Under the pieces are notes generated by a model. That model saw nothing but the letters and a program-made list of their open reading frames with translations, searched no databases and had not been told where the DNA came from. Both the position numbers and the translations under genes were made by a program. Shown here piece after piece: positions 8,802-18,703 of a DNA stretch of 64,000 nt; position 1 is the stretch's first letter, and every line of letters starts with the position of its first letter. The stretch is from Maritalea porphyrae. GTDB lineage: Bacteria; Pseudomonadota; Alphaproteobacteria; Rhizobiales; Devosiaceae. The DNA lies in assembly GCF_027213965.1 (NCBI RefSeq), contig NZ_JAPWGX010000001.1, positions 806,001 through 870,000 of the forward strand, in the 5' to 3' direction.

Positions 8802-9182
8802 TTATCTAAGCAGCAAAGCGCAAAGCAAGACGACAATCAATCCCAAAAGTGCCAATACAAACGCCCGATAGCTTTTCGTGGCCTTTTGTTCTTCAACCAT
8901 AAATTGGGCCAGCGCCTGCTGATTGAACACGGCTTGCTGGGCAAATTTTCGGGCGCGTGTGGTAAATCCTTGTAACACACCTGTTGCTTCAGTGTCATTG
9001 TCATCAAGTGTGCGCACCGGCCCGTCTTCAACCAAGACTTCATGTGCTGCGCGGAAATCGTTGCGCTTTAGCTCAGCCAAAACCCCCTCACCTTCAACCT
9101 CGCTTAGTTGACGTGAAAGCAAGTCTTCCAGCTGTTGAACTTCTGCTAAATAGTCTTCTGCGCCGCGGGTTGCATCTGCCAT
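8802..9182 (-). CDS. Small tail-anchored membrane protein of unknown function
   Basis: A 126-residue protein from ATG 9182, which has an AAAGGTGG ribosome site about 10 nt upstream; an ATG at 9209 would add nine residues. Residues about 1-100 are charged and helical (QQLEDLLSRQLSEVEGEG), and one hydrophobic helix at the very C-terminus (VLALLGLIVVLLCALLL) is followed by a single Arg, as in a tail-anchored protein. It lies between hisD and the UPF0262 gene on the same strand. No family was recognised. Confidence 0.65.
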   Translation of the reverse strand: MADATRGAEDYLAEVQQLEDLLSRQLSEVEGEGVLAELKRNDFRAAHEVLVEDGPVRTLDDNDTEATGVLQGFTTRARKFAQQAVFNQQALAQFMVEEQKATKSYRAFVLALLGLIVVLLCALLLR

Positions 9183-9264
9183 TATTGAAAAACCACCTTT
9201 GTTATCCACTCACTAAGCAGCATAACAGAGTTGGGTTATTGCAAGAATAAACAGGTCGATCGAA

Positions 9265-10557
9265 TTAGCGATTAAGCCTAATAGAAACTGAACGGCCATG
9301 GGCTTGCAAATCCTCGGCCTCTGCCAATGCAACCGCATCTGGTGCCAACGCACTAAGTGAAGATGGCGTACACCCAAGGATCGATATCCGCTTGATAAAA
9401 TCAAGCACATTCAGCCCTGAAGCATAGCGCGCAGAGCGGGCGGTGGGCAGCACGTGATTTGTGCCTCCGATATAATCGCCGATGGCTTCTGGTGTGTGAT
9501 GGCCAAGGAAAATTGCCCCAGCGTGGCGCACTTTTGCGACCAATGATTGGGGGTCATCAACCGCTAGTTCTAAATGCTCGGGCGCCATGCGGTTGGACAA
9601 ATCAAGTGCTGCATCAATGTCTTTGACCACAATCACCGCGCCAAAATCTTCCCATGATGGGCCAGCCAGATGCTTCTTGGGCAATATGGCTAGTTGGCGC
9701 TCAACTTCTTTTTCTACCGCGTCGGCCAGTGCCGCATCAGGCGTGATCAGAATTGATTGTGCCGACTTGTCATGTTCGGCTTGCGCCAACAAATCAGCGG
9801 CAATCCATGCAGGGTTTGCGGAACTATCCGCGATCACCAAAACTTCAGATGGACCCGCGATCATATCGATGCCCACTGTGCCAAAGACCTGGCGTTTTGC
9901 TGCCGCTACATAGGCATTGCCCGGGCCAACAATTTTATTGACCGGCTTGATGGTCTCCGTGCCAAATGCAAGCGCTGCAATGGCTTGTGCGCCCCCTACC
10001 CGGTATATTTCTGTTACGCCGGCAATCTTTGCAGCGGCCAGAACAGTTGGATTGACCACACCGTTCGGCGTTGGCACCACCATGGCGATACGCTCTACCC
10101 CTGCTACCCGTGCAGGCGCCGTGTTCATCAAAACGGATGAGGGATAGCTGGCCAAGCCGCCCGGCACGTAAATGCCAACAGCATCGACCGCGTTCCATTT
10201 TGAACCCAGAGTTACACCGGCTTCATCGGTGTACAATTCGTCCTTTGGCAACTGGCGCGCGTGATAGGCGGTTATGCGTTTGTAGGCATGGTTGAGCGCG
10301 CCAATGAGAGCACTTGAGGTCTCATTGTAGGCGGCGTCAATTTCATCTTGGGTAAAAGCAATGCCAGTTTCTTTTAGATTTAGTTGATCAAATTTTTGGG
10401 TTAGATCGACAAGGGCTGCATCTTTGCGCATACGCACGTCATTGATGATTTTCTCAACCGCGTCACCCACCTCAATCGAGGTTTCGCGTTTTGCGCCCAA
10501 AAGCACAGCAAACTGTTGTTCAAAATCAGCTGCGGCCTGTTCCAGTCTTACCGGCAT
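9265..10557 (-). CDS. hisD: Histidinol dehydrogenase
   Basis: A 430-residue enzyme of normal length that oxidises L-histidinol to L-histidine with two NAD+ in the last steps of histidine synthesis. Visible family segments include YVPGGLASYPSSVLMN, GPGNAYVAAAKR, DMIAGPSEVLV, the zinc-site AQAEHDKSAQ, and the C-terminal catalytic region HTPEAIGDYIGGTNHVLPT. The start is ATG 10557. The preceding DUF2948 gene ends at 10573, 15 bp upstream, which implies cotranscription. Confidence 0.97.
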   Translation of the reverse strand: MPVRLEQAAADFEQQFAVLLGAKRETSIEVGDAVEKIINDVRMRKDAALVDLTQKFDQLNLKETGIAFTQDEIDAAYNETSSALIGALNHAYKRITAYHARQLPKDELYTDEAGVTLGSKWNAVDAVGIYVPGGLASYPSSVLMNTAPARVAGVERIAMVVPTPNGVVNPTVLAAAKIAGVTEIYRVGGAQAIAALAFGTETIKPVNKIVGPGNAYVAAAKRQVFGTVGIDMIAGPSEVLVIADSSANPAWIAADLLAQAEHDKSAQSILITPDAALADAVEKEVERQLAILPKKHLAGPSWEDFGAVIVVKDIDAALDLSNRMAPEHLELAVDDPQSLVAKVRHAGAIFLGHHTPEAIGDYIGGTNHVLPTARSARYASGLNVLDFIKRISILGCTPSSLSALAPDAVALAEAEDLQAHGRSVSIRLNR

Positions 10558-10572
10558 ATTTGCGCTACTCTT

Positions 10573-11007
10573 TTAGTTTGTTAGATCGTGTTGCGGGGTG
10601 CCTTTTGCCCCCCAAGCGGCACCCAAATCTTGCATGCGCGCTTCAAGGCACTCAACGCTGAGTTTGATTGAACCACCACCAGCAAAGGCTAAAAGCACAA
10701 CGCCCGAAGGCTCGTCAGCAATCTCAAAGGTCATCGTAAGCAGTTCCAACACGCCATCTTTTGCGTCCAGATCAATCCCAGACACTTTGACTTGGGTCAC
10801 TCGATCAAAATGGATCGCAGCGCGTTTGCGCTGGCCTTTGCCGCGCTTGCTATCTGCTTCCCAAGCAAACCGGTTCATCAAAAAGGCAAAGCGTTGATCA
10901 TCCGCCACATAACCCATTTCACCCACGCGGATAACCGCGTCTTGGGTATGCGCAGAGATTACTTCCAAATCTTCACTATCTAAGGCGAGCAATTTGAGAT
11001 CGGTCAT
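10573..11007 (-). CDS. DUF2948 family protein
   Basis: A 144-residue soluble protein matching the alphaproteobacterial DUF2948 family (LKLLALDSEDLEVISAHTQD, RFAFLMNRFAWE, HFDRVTQVKVSGID, IKLSVECLEARMQDLG). It is normally found between murA and hisD, as here, with the hisD start 15 bp downstream. The function is unknown; no catalytic motif or membrane segment is visible. Confidence 0.85.
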   Translation of the reverse strand: MTDLKLLALDSEDLEVISAHTQDAVIRVGEMGYVADDQRFAFLMNRFAWEADSKRGKGQRKRAAIHFDRVTQVKVSGIDLDAKDGVLELLTMTFEIADEPSGVVLLAFAGGGSIKLSVECLEARMQDLGAAWGAKGTPQHDLTN

Positions 11008-11123
11008 AGATCAACAACTTCCTATTCAGGGCGTGGGCCATTCTGTTCACCTGACTACCTAATGCGCGTCTGCGCAGTTCACAAGTGTAGCGGGATGAAA
11101 AAGGCCTGCGCTTTTTGACTATG

Positions 11124-12416
11124 CTAACCGCTAATCCGCTCGATTTGCGCGCCACAGCGGCTCAATTTGTCTTCCAAACGCTCAAATCCACGGTCCAGAT
11201 GGTAAATGCGGTTAACAATTGTTTCGCCCTTTGCCGCAAGTCCTGCGATTACTAAGGAAACTGAAGCCCGCAAATCTGTTGCCATGACTTGAGCGCCTTT
11301 GAGTTCTCGCACGCCCTTCACATGGGCTTTTTGTCCGTCAACACTAATATCTGCGCCAAAGCGCATCAATTCGGCCACATGCATAAAGCGGTTTTCGAAA
11401 ATGGTTTCGCGCACTGTGGCGGTACCGTCGGCACGGGTCATCAGCGCCATATATTGCGCCTGCAAGTCTGTTGGGAAACCCGGATATTCAGAAATCTCAG
11501 CGTCGATGGCGTGAATGGCCGTGCCGTTTTTAGTGATGCGCAGGCCATCTTTTTCGCGTGTCACCGTGGTGCCGGTTTGCTCGAGCACTTTAAGCGCTGC
11601 GTCCAAATGGTCAGCATTTGCGCCTTTGAGCAAAACATCGCCACCCGTCATGGCAACAGCCATCGCATATGTGCCGGTTTCAATGCGATCAGGGATCACA
11701 TCTACGGTTGCGCCGTGCAGTTGCTCAACGCCTTCTACCGTTAGCGTACGTGTGCCAATGCCAGAAATTTTTGCGCCCATTGCCACCAAACATTCAGCGA
11801 GGTTGACCACTTCGGGCTCCATCGCTGCGTTTTCAATGGTTGTTGTGCCTTCGGCTAGAGTTGCCGCCATCATAATCACATGGGTTGTACCCACTGAAAT
11901 GCGTGGCAGTTTCACCAACCCGCCCTTTAGGCGACCGCCGGGGGCTTTGGCATTAACATAGCCGCCGTCAATTTCAATCTCGGCACCCAATTGCTGCAGC
12001 CCATCGATGTAAAAATCCACAGGACGTGTGCCAATGGCGCAACCGCCAGGCATGGACACGCGGGCCACCCCTTCGCGGGCCAACAAGGCGCCAATTACCC
12101 AAAAACTGGCGCGCATGGTGGCAACCAATTCGTACGGGGCGCAAGTGTCAACAATGTCTGCTGCTGAAAACGTGATCCGTTGCCCGCGCATTTCATCTTC
12201 ACCACGGCGGCGACCTTGTACCGCCAAATCAACACCATGATTTTCCAGAATACGCTCGAGCTGTTTAACGTCAGCCAAACGCGGCACATTGTTCAATGTC
12301 AACGGCTCTTTGGTCAGCAAACTCGCAATCATCAGCGGAAGTGCGGCATTTTTTGCGCCCGATATTGGCAATTCTCCACGAAGCTCATTACCACCAACAA
12401 TACGAATTCGATCCAT
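11124..12416 (-). CDS. murA: UDP-N-acetylglucosamine 1-carboxyvinyltransferase
   Basis: A 430-residue enzyme that transfers enolpyruvate from PEP to UDP-GlcNAc, the first committed step of peptidoglycan synthesis. The substrate-binding [10 protein letters not shown] lies at residues about 20-29. The catalytic-loop sequence [13 protein letters not shown] retains the reactive Cys that fosfomycin alkylates, and the C-terminal segment [13 protein letters not shown] is typical. The start is ATG 12416. A 49-residue basic protein is encoded upstream on the same strand. Confidence 0.97.
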   Translation of the reverse strand: MDRIRIVGGNELRGELPISGAKNAALPLMIASLLTKEPLTLNNVPRLADVKQLERILENHGVDLAVQGRRRGEDEMRGQRITFSAADIVDTCAPYELVATMRASFWVIGALLAREGVARVSMPGGCAIGTRPVDFYIDGLQQLGAEIEIDGGYVNAKAPGGRLKGGLVKLPRISVGTTHVIMMAATLAEGTTTIENAAMEPEVVNLAECLVAMGAKISGIGTRTLTVEGVEQLHGATVDVIPDRIETGTYAMAVAMTGGDVLLKGANADHLDAALKVLEQTGTTVTREKDGLRITKNGTAIHAIDAEISEYPGFPTDLQAQYMALMTRADGTATVRETIFENRFMHVAELMRFGADISVDGQKAHVKGVRELKGAQVMATDLRASVSLVIAGLAAKGETIVNRIYHLDRGFERLEDKLSRCGAQIERISG

Positions 12417-12567
12417 GTTTTTTCCTTTAAAAGGCGCGTGTCGCTCGCCGTTAATTATAGCGATCTCTCACAAATTACCAGTGCGATGAATGTTTGATTG
12501 AGAATTTGGTCAATTGAGGGCCCAATTGGGTCTATATAGAGGTGATTTGAAGTCCGCCGTCCAGCGG

Positions 12568-12717
12568 TCAATCCTGCTTGGGCGCATTCTTGTCCGCGTC
12601 AGTGCGCGCTTTAACTTGCTGTTTTCGGCGGCGCAAATTGGCGCGCAACTGCTGGGTCAGCCGCTCTTCACGGGCTTTGCGTTTTGTCTCGACGGTGTTT
12701 TCACGTTTTTCATTCAT
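12568..12717 (-). CDS. Small basic, Arg/Lys-rich conserved protein upstream of murA
   Basis: A 49-residue protein from ATG 12717, almost entirely charged and helical (KAREERLTQQLRANLRRRKQQVKAR). Short proteins of this composition are commonly annotated next to murA in Rhizobiales, which supports reality despite the size; the longer frame to 12753 adds an implausible N-terminus. There are no cysteines or membrane segments. The function is unknown; RNA or ribosome contact is only a guess from the charge. Confidence 0.55.
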   Translation of the reverse strand: MNEKRENTVETKRKAREERLTQQLRANLRRRKQQVKARTDADKNAPKQD

Positions 12718-12886
12718 GGATATGGCTATAAGTTGCTGTGTTGTGCAGATCAATGCTGAAACGATCGCCGATCAGCGGAACTGCTTTTTTGCACATTTTT
12801 GGGGTTCAGGTCCAGAACCCTCTTGCTTTGCTGAAAAGCTTGTGGCACTACCACGGCGCTTTGTTGAGAAACCTCACAGGGCTTGT

Positions 12887-12961
12887 GCTGCCGTAGCTCA
12901 GCGGTAGAGCACCTCATTGGTAATGAGGAGGTCGAGAGTTCGAGTCTCTCCGGCAGCACCA
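12887..12961 (+). tRNA. tRNA-Thr (GGT)
   Basis: A 75-nt cloverleaf. The acceptor stem pairs GCTGCCG with CGGCAGC, the D arm is GCTC/GAGC, the anticodon stem is CCTCA/TGAGG around the loop TTGGTAA (anticodon GGT, reading ACC/ACU), and the T arm is GAGAG/CTCTC with loop TTCGAGT. The 3' CCA is encoded. Confidence 0.97.
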
Positions 12962-13159
12962 TTAACGCTGAAATAGCGTTGCAATTTTTGTCCCTTCTAT
13001 CGACTTCGACAATAGGCGTCTCGGCATCTACATTTTCGCCTGGCAATAGACCCTGAACGGAAGTCATTGCCATGATCCAAACTATCCCAATGTCTATCTG
13101 TACAACTGTTGGCTGCTGCATTCTGCCATTTACTGTTGAATGCTAAGCGCTAGACAGTT

Positions 13160-14452
13160 GTGTGCACCACCCCCAAATGGGTGGCTATGCCCAGTCTCTT
13201 TGGTCGGCAAAAGTGCATTTTCTCTTGGAGATGCTGGTTTTTTGAGCCAAAATCGAAACGCAACGTCATCTCTTTGAAACAGTGCATAGACGAAAGAAAA
13301 ACCATTCCAACGAAAACGCTAAACGAGCTCATTTTACAAATATATGACACGGTTGCAGATCAATCTTTGTGGCCTGATGTTTTGGACAAGTGCGCGCACG
13401 CGGTTGGGGCACAAAGCAGTGCAGTTTTCGATCAAGTTGGGGCGCCAACATCAGAGATTTTCACGCTCTCACACAGTTCAAATACATATTCACAATTTGG
13501 AATGGACGCTTATGTGGATAGTTTCCTAGAGCAAGAATTGAATGATAGGGGACAAGCAAAGCTGGCCCTTTCACGTTCCGACGGTGTTGAAGTGCTCAGC
13601 GATGAAGTCACCTACTCAGATTACGCTGAGTTTTTGGACCGTGATAATGTGAAATACCTTCGAGAGCTCGGGCTAAGACACAGGGCGATTTCGTTCCTCA
13701 ACAAGGACAATTTGAACAGGACACAATTCACGCTCCAATTCGGTGATCATAGGGGCCCCATTCGGCCTGACGAAGCAGAACAGCTGGCGACCTTATTGCC
13801 TCATATCGCAAAAGCGTTGGACCTCGGGCGACCGATCAAAAAGATTTCTGAAGCGCATCATGGCATTTTGTTGGCCATGGACCAGCTTACAATTGGGGTT
13901 TGCGTTTTAGATGAGTTTGGAAGCGCCGTTGCTCAGAATGTCGAATTTGTGCGCCAAGCTGATCAATATGGCGTTTTTGCCATTGGCAACGATGGAAAGC
14001 TCTACTTTAAAACATCGGCCGATCAGCTAAAATTTGACCAACTAAGAGCAGATGCTTTGAATAATGGCAAATTTGGCGCAAGGCCCCGAAAAGAGGCTGT
14101 GGCAACCCAAACGGGTGGATATTTGTGCATTGAGGTTTCTCCGACACACCAAATTGATGAACTGGGCACAATATCGCATGCGGGCGCAATAGTCTTCAGT
14201 CAAGACACGAGCAAGCCACTCGATTTTGACTTCAATACTGTTGCGACCTGCTTTCGCCTTTCCCCCGCTGAAACCAAAGTTGCTAGGTTGCTAAGTCAGG
14301 GCCTGACGAACGCCGAGATAGCGGAGAAGATCGACCGCTCAAGCGAAACGATTAAGTTCCACACAAAGACGATTTTGAGCAAAACCCAATGCTCTACACG
14401 AACCCAATTTGTGCGCCTTCTGGGCAGCTTTAGAAATGATACGCTTGGCTAG
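13160..14452 (+). CDS. LuxR-family transcriptional regulator
   Basis: The open frame runs 430 residues from a GTG. The last 65 residues form a LuxR-type helix-turn-helix: FRLSPAETKVARLLSQGLTN, AEIAEKIDRSSETIKFHTKT. The remainder looks like a poorly conserved ligand-sensing region starting at LNELILQIYDTVADQSLWP, a motif often found near the N-terminus of such regulators. The first ~38 residues are therefore doubtful; alternative in-frame starts are ATG 13187 or TTG 13274, neither with a clear ribosome site. No receiver domain is present, so it is not a response regulator. It precedes the GGDEF-EAL gene by 242 bp, and the gap shows no other feature. Confidence 0.8.
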   Translation: MCTTPKWVAMPSLFGRQKCIFSWRCWFFEPKSKRNVISLKQCIDERKTIPTKTLNELILQIYDTVADQSLWPDVLDKCAHAVGAQSSAVFDQVGAPTSEIFTLSHSSNTYSQFGMDAYVDSFLEQELNDRGQAKLALSRSDGVEVLSDEVTYSDYAEFLDRDNVKYLRELGLRHRAISFLNKDNLNRTQFTLQFGDHRGPIRPDEAEQLATLLPHIAKALDLGRPIKKISEAHHGILLAMDQLTIGVCVLDEFGSAVAQNVEFVRQADQYGVFAIGNDGKLYFKTSADQLKFDQLRADALNNGKFGARPRKEAVATQTGGYLCIEVSPTHQIDELGTISHAGAIVFSQDTSKPLDFDFNTVATCFRLSPAETKVARLLSQGLTNAEIAEKIDRSSETIKFHTKTILSKTQCSTRTQFVRLLGSFRNDTLG

Positions 14453-14694
14453 AACGGCCAATTGGTTCCAGCTTTTTGCAGCAATTCAACTCGCTGTTCA
14501 CTTATCAACCCGCCATTGTCGCAACTATTGCGCGCGCTGTGGAGGAGCATTTCAAAATGGCTGCTGCTTTCAACGGTCTGTCATGCTCATGATGGTTTGG
14601 TTTTCACTCTTTTAACCATCCCTTCAATCTAACGGCGCCATTTAACAAAGCGCTCATTTGGATTTGCTTTTATTCCTCCATTACGGGGAACAAA

Positions 14695-16872
14695 ATGAAA
14701 ATAGGCAAAAAAGAAGATTTGCAGGCGTTGCGCGAAAAATGTGCCATGTATGAGTCATGGCTGCGCGCATTGGATGAGCACGGCAAATTCGATCTTTGGT
14801 TCAAGGACAAAGACAGTCAATACCGATATGTAAACAAGCACTTCGCCAACACTATGGGGCGCACCAAGGCTGAGCTTGTTGAGCGCACGCCTGAGGATGT
14901 TTTTGGTGCTGACCGCGCAGAACGTGTTCGGATTATGGACCGCAAAGTAATGAACGACGGATTGTTGCAACGGGTTGTGCCGTGTGACGAATCTGGCGCA
15001 CTTGAGGTGCACGAAGAGAACCGTTTTGTGGTTAATGATGAACAGGGCAACCCGGTCGGTCTTGGCTGCTTAGCCTTTGAAACCACCGAGAAGTCGATGG
15101 CTGAAGAAGCTTTGGCACAAGCCCAACAAATGGCACAGCTAGGCAATTGGCGTTGGTCTGTGCGCGATAAATGTTTGATTTCATGTTCTGAGCAATTTGC
15201 GAATATCTTGGGTGTTTCATTTACCCAAGCATTTTCAACCATGCAGAACCGCGCCGATAAGATCATTCACCCCGATGATCGCCAACTGGTTCGCGAAGTT
15301 GACAATCGAAAAGGCGAAATCGGCTTTGGCGGTTACGACATTGAATATCGCATTTTGTTGAGCGATGGGGTTGAACGACATGTGCGCGAAATTGCGGAAC
15401 CTTTGATGGGAAATGATGGCACACCTGTTGAATATGCAGGCACATTGCAGGACATTACCGACAAAAAAACCACCGAAATTGAACTTCTGCGCGCCCGTGA
15501 CGAACTTGAACTGCGGGTTGAAGAACGCACCGCGGATCTTCAGCATATGGCAAACCATGATGTTTTAACCGGAACCCTTAATCGCACTGCTTTTGTAAAA
15601 CAAATAGAAGTCAGACTTGCTGAAAGCGGAGATCTGAAAGCGGCCTTTATCGTTTTGGATTTAGATGGGTTTAAGAACGTTAACGATTGCTACGGGCATG
15701 CGGCGGGTGATTTGCTTTTGCAAATTGTTGCAGAACGGTTGAAGCAACGTATGGATGGCAGGACTTTGGTTTCCCGACTTGGGGGGGATGAATTTGGCAT
15801 TTGCATCATATCGACAGAAATTGATGCGGCGGGCGCAAAGCAGATTTGTGAAGACATAGAACGTACGCTTGCGGCAAAAATCAAACTGGGATCCTGTGAG
15901 GTCTTTGTTGGCTGCTCTTTTGGCATATTCATGATTGAAAACAGCACCACACCGATTGCTGAAGCCTATAAGTCTGCCGATATTGCGCTCTATCGGGCCA
16001 AAAAATCAACCACCCAGACCATCATGCAGTTCGAAGATAAAATGGCCGAGGAAGCCGCTTATCGACACAAGTTGGAACAAGATTTGCGCAAGGCTGTTAA
16101 CGAAGGATCACTTGGCGTTGCGTTTCAACCCCAAGTTGTTGTTCAGGGCGAGCAGCTTGTTGGCTTTGAAGCACTCGCGCGCTGGCAACACCCCGAATTT
16201 GGTGCCATTCGCCCCGACCTCTTTATCCAAATCGCGGAACAAACGGGCCTGATAAATGAGCTGGGCAAACAGGTCTTGGACCGTGCTTGCCTTGAGACAG
16301 CCAAACTAAACCGCTCATTTGATAAGTCGTTCCGCATTTCGGTCAATTTGTCGTCTCGACAATTCGACGACCACAAGCTGGTCGATTACATAGCGAATGC
16401 CTGTCGCACGCATAGTATTTCTCCCGACATGCTGGAACTTGAGGTGACAGAGAACTTGTTTTTGAATAATTCCGACCAAACAAAGGCGACGCTGGATGCG
16501 ATTAGAGAGCTTGGCGCCCGTGTTGCATTGGATGATTTTGGAACAGGCTATTCTTCACTTGGCTATCTACGCCGGTTTGAAATTGACCGGATCAAGCTTG
16601 ATCGCTCGTTCATCAAAGATGTGAACTGGAGCGCCAGCGATCAACGCATCGTGCGCGGCATTATCTCATTGGCGCAAAGCTTGAATATCTCGACCATTGC
16701 GGAAGGCGTTGAAACTGACCAGCAACGTGAGTTCTTAGAAGAATGTGCCTGTGACGAAATTCAAGGCTTTTATTATGGTGTGCCAAGTTCTGCGGATGTG
16801 TTGACGGATTTGATGAGCAAAGGTGGCGAACGTTATGCCATCCACCATTTACCTGATGTTTTGGCGGTTTAG
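14695..16872 (+). CDS. PAS-PAS-GGDEF-EAL cyclic-di-GMP turnover protein
   Basis: A 725-residue protein without obvious membrane helices. Two PAS domains span about residues 12-135 and 145-255 (HPDDRQLVRE, YAGTLQDITDKK), followed by a helical linker. The GGDEF domain (about 285-440) keeps RLGGDEF near 361-367, so diguanylate cyclase activity is possible. The EAL domain (about 455-705) keeps EALARW near 491, LEVTENLF, LDDFGTGYSSLGYL near 610, IKLDRSFIKD and AEGVET, the metal and catalytic set of active phosphodiesterases. Both activities therefore look intact, with PAS ligands probably setting the balance. It starts at ATG 14695 and appears monocistronic. Confidence 0.93.
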   Translation: MKIGKKEDLQALREKCAMYESWLRALDEHGKFDLWFKDKDSQYRYVNKHFANTMGRTKAELVERTPEDVFGADRAERVRIMDRKVMNDGLLQRVVPCDESGALEVHEENRFVVNDEQGNPVGLGCLAFETTEKSMAEEALAQAQQMAQLGNWRWSVRDKCLISCSEQFANILGVSFTQAFSTMQNRADKIIHPDDRQLVREVDNRKGEIGFGGYDIEYRILLSDGVERHVREIAEPLMGNDGTPVEYAGTLQDITDKKTTEIELLRARDELELRVEERTADLQHMANHDVLTGTLNRTAFVKQIEVRLAESGDLKAAFIVLDLDGFKNVNDCYGHAAGDLLLQIVAERLKQRMDGRTLVSRLGGDEFGICIISTEIDAAGAKQICEDIERTLAAKIKLGSCEVFVGCSFGIFMIENSTTPIAEAYKSADIALYRAKKSTTQTIMQFEDKMAEEAAYRHKLEQDLRKAVNEGSLGVAFQPQVVVQGEQLVGFEALARWQHPEFGAIRPDLFIQIAEQTGLINELGKQVLDRACLETAKLNRSFDKSFRISVNLSSRQFDDHKLVDYIANACRTHSISPDMLELEVTENLFLNNSDQTKATLDAIRELGARVALDDFGTGYSSLGYLRRFEIDRIKLDRSFIKDVNWSASDQRIVRGIISLAQSLNISTIAEGVETDQQREFLEECACDEIQGFYYGVPSSADVLTDLMSKGGERYAIHHLPDVLAV

Positions 16873-16928
16873 AACACCTTGCTCCAATTGACCCAAATCA
16901 ACGCAATTCAACGGTTTTGAGCGCAAAA

Positions 16929-16947
16929 GCCTCGCTTTCAGCGAGGC
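16929..16947 (+). promoter_or_regulatory. Perfect hairpin overlapping the U32 gene ribosome-binding region
   Basis: GCCTCGC (16929-16935) pairs perfectly with GCGAGGC (16941-16947) around a 5-nt loop. The 3' arm contains the GAGG that would serve the ATG at 16956, so the structure could mask translation initiation. No U-run follows, making a terminator less likely. Confidence 0.4.
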
Positions 16948-16955
16948 GAAGCGAC

Positions 16956-18611
16956 ATGAAAAAAGATCACCGTTCTGAACTACTGATGCCAGCGGGCAAC
17001 TTGCGCAAACTGAAGATGGCCATTCTATATGGCGCGGACGCGGTTTATTTGGGCACGCCTGATATGAGCTTGCGCACCAAATCCCAATTCAGCTTGGAAG
17101 AAGTGATTGAAGGCGTTGCGTTTTGTCATGCACACGGCAAACGCGCCTATTTAACGCTCAATCTGTTTTCGCACAATAAAGACATCGCAAAGCTGGATGA
17201 ATATGTGCAAACGGTGCGGCGGGTAAAACCTGATGGGTTGATCATCGCTGATCCGGGGGTTTTTCAATATGTCAAAAATCGTGCCCCAGAGTTGGAATTG
17301 CATATTTCCACGCAGGCGAACATTTGCTCTTGGTTGTCCGTTCAATTTTGGCAAGATCAAGGTGCGTCCTTATGTGTTTTAGCCCGGGAAGTTTCTTACG
17401 CCGAGTTGGTGGAAATCCGGGAAAAGTGTCCCGACATCAAGCTAGAGGCCTTTGTGCATGGGGCCATGTGCATGACTTACTCGGGGCGCTGTTTACTGTC
17501 GAACTTCATGGCGGAGCGCGGAGCGAACCAAGGCAATTGTGCCAATTCTTGCCGCTGGAACTACAAGCTGAAAATGCGCTTAAAAGACGGCACGGTGGAA
17601 GAGCTTGAAATCAACCAAGACAACAAGGACATGTTTGAGTTCTTGCTGGAAGAAGGCTGTCGACCGGGAGAGTTTTTGCCGATTGAAGAAGATGGACGCG
17701 GCTCTTACATCATGAATTCGCGTGATTTGAGCATTATGCCCAAGCTGGATGACTACCTCAAAATCGGTGTGGACAGTCTAAAGGTCGAAGGGCGCGGCAA
17801 GTCTGAGTATTATTGCGCCGTTGTGGCCCGCGCCTATCGTATGGCAATTGACGATTATTATGCCGACCCAGAAGGCTGGAATCCAAAGCCCTATATGGCC
17901 GAGTTGGATGCCGTCGGCAACCGGGGCTACACCCTCGCCTTTCACGAAGGTCGTTTGACCAATTACGCGCATGATTACGAACACACCGCCTCAATCGCGC
18001 AGTGGGAATATGCAGGTGTGGTGACCAAGGTCGAAGACCAAGCATTTTTGGTTGAAGTGAAAAACAAGCTCGAGGCTGGTGATGTGCTCGAATTCATCTC
18101 CCCAATTGCGCGGCACACGATCTTACTGCGGGTTTATGATTTTGAACGTGCGGAAACGGGCGAAAAAGTGGATGCTGTGCATGGGGGCACCAAAACCGTC
18201 GTCCGCTTGCCCTTCTCGCTGTTTGACCATGAAGACACCAGTGACTTGAAAGCTTGGTTTCCCGAATATTCCGTGATGCGCAAAGAGCGCGCATTGACAG
18301 ACGAACAATGGAAACGGATCAAGTTCGACAAACTTACCCAAGAAGCCGAAATCAAAGGCCAGCCGAATGACGCGGCTTATCAAAAGCGACGCGATGCCTT
18401 GGTGGCCAGCATTCAAGAAGGCGGCAATGCAACCCGCTTCAAGACTAACCGCGTGGGCACAGACGGGTGCTGCGGTAAAGGGTGCAACGGATGCATGATG
18501 TTCTGGCAAGACGACCTTTACGCCAAAGCGCGAGAAGAGGTTCTAAAACGCAAACAGGGTGAGTTGTTGAGCCGTGCGGAGGCCAGTGCCATGAAGGGGG
18601 CTGCGGAGTAG
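16956..18611 (+). CDS. U32-family (peptidase U32-like) protein, probable tRNA hydroxylation protein TrhP/YegQ type
   Basis: A 551-residue protein from ATG 16956. The N-terminal LLMPAGNLRKLKMAILYGADAVYLG and the U32 signature EAFVHGAMCMTYSGRCLLS, followed by GNCANSCRW, identify the family. Despite the peptidase name, characterised relatives (TrhP/YegQ, RlhA, UbiU/V) support RNA or ubiquinone hydroxylation, using prephenate in TrhP and RlhA, often with an Fe-S cluster held by such cysteines. Here an additional C-terminal cysteine group, CCGKGCNGC near residue 505, could bind metal. It is about 100 residues longer than E. coli YegQ. TrhP-type tRNA uridine hydroxylation is the most likely role, but RlhA-like function is possible. 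Confidence 0.75.
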   Translation: MKKDHRSELLMPAGNLRKLKMAILYGADAVYLGTPDMSLRTKSQFSLEEVIEGVAFCHAHGKRAYLTLNLFSHNKDIAKLDEYVQTVRRVKPDGLIIADPGVFQYVKNRAPELELHISTQANICSWLSVQFWQDQGASLCVLAREVSYAELVEIREKCPDIKLEAFVHGAMCMTYSGRCLLSNFMAERGANQGNCANSCRWNYKLKMRLKDGTVEELEINQDNKDMFEFLLEEGCRPGEFLPIEEDGRGSYIMNSRDLSIMPKLDDYLKIGVDSLKVEGRGKSEYYCAVVARAYRMAIDDYYADPEGWNPKPYMAELDAVGNRGYTLAFHEGRLTNYAHDYEHTASIAQWEYAGVVTKVEDQAFLVEVKNKLEAGDVLEFISPIARHTILLRVYDFERAETGEKVDAVHGGTKTVVRLPFSLFDHEDTSDLKAWFPEYSVMRKERALTDEQWKRIKFDKLTQEAEIKGQPNDAAYQKRRDALVASIQEGGNATRFKTNRVGTDGCCGKGCNGCMMFWQDDLYAKAREEVLKRKQGELLSRAEASAMKGAAE

Positions 18612-18703
18612 CGGGATCACTTCGGGCAGTATGTGTGGACAAAAGTAAGCCCACATGCAATTTGTAAACCAATGTTTACACCCGTACAATTAGGGACCAA
18701 GCT

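Noticed and set aside
12750-13121. A 123-codon minus-strand frame containing PERLELSTSSLP
   Set aside because: This is a false frame over the tRNA-Thr gene; the tRNA fold explains the sequence.
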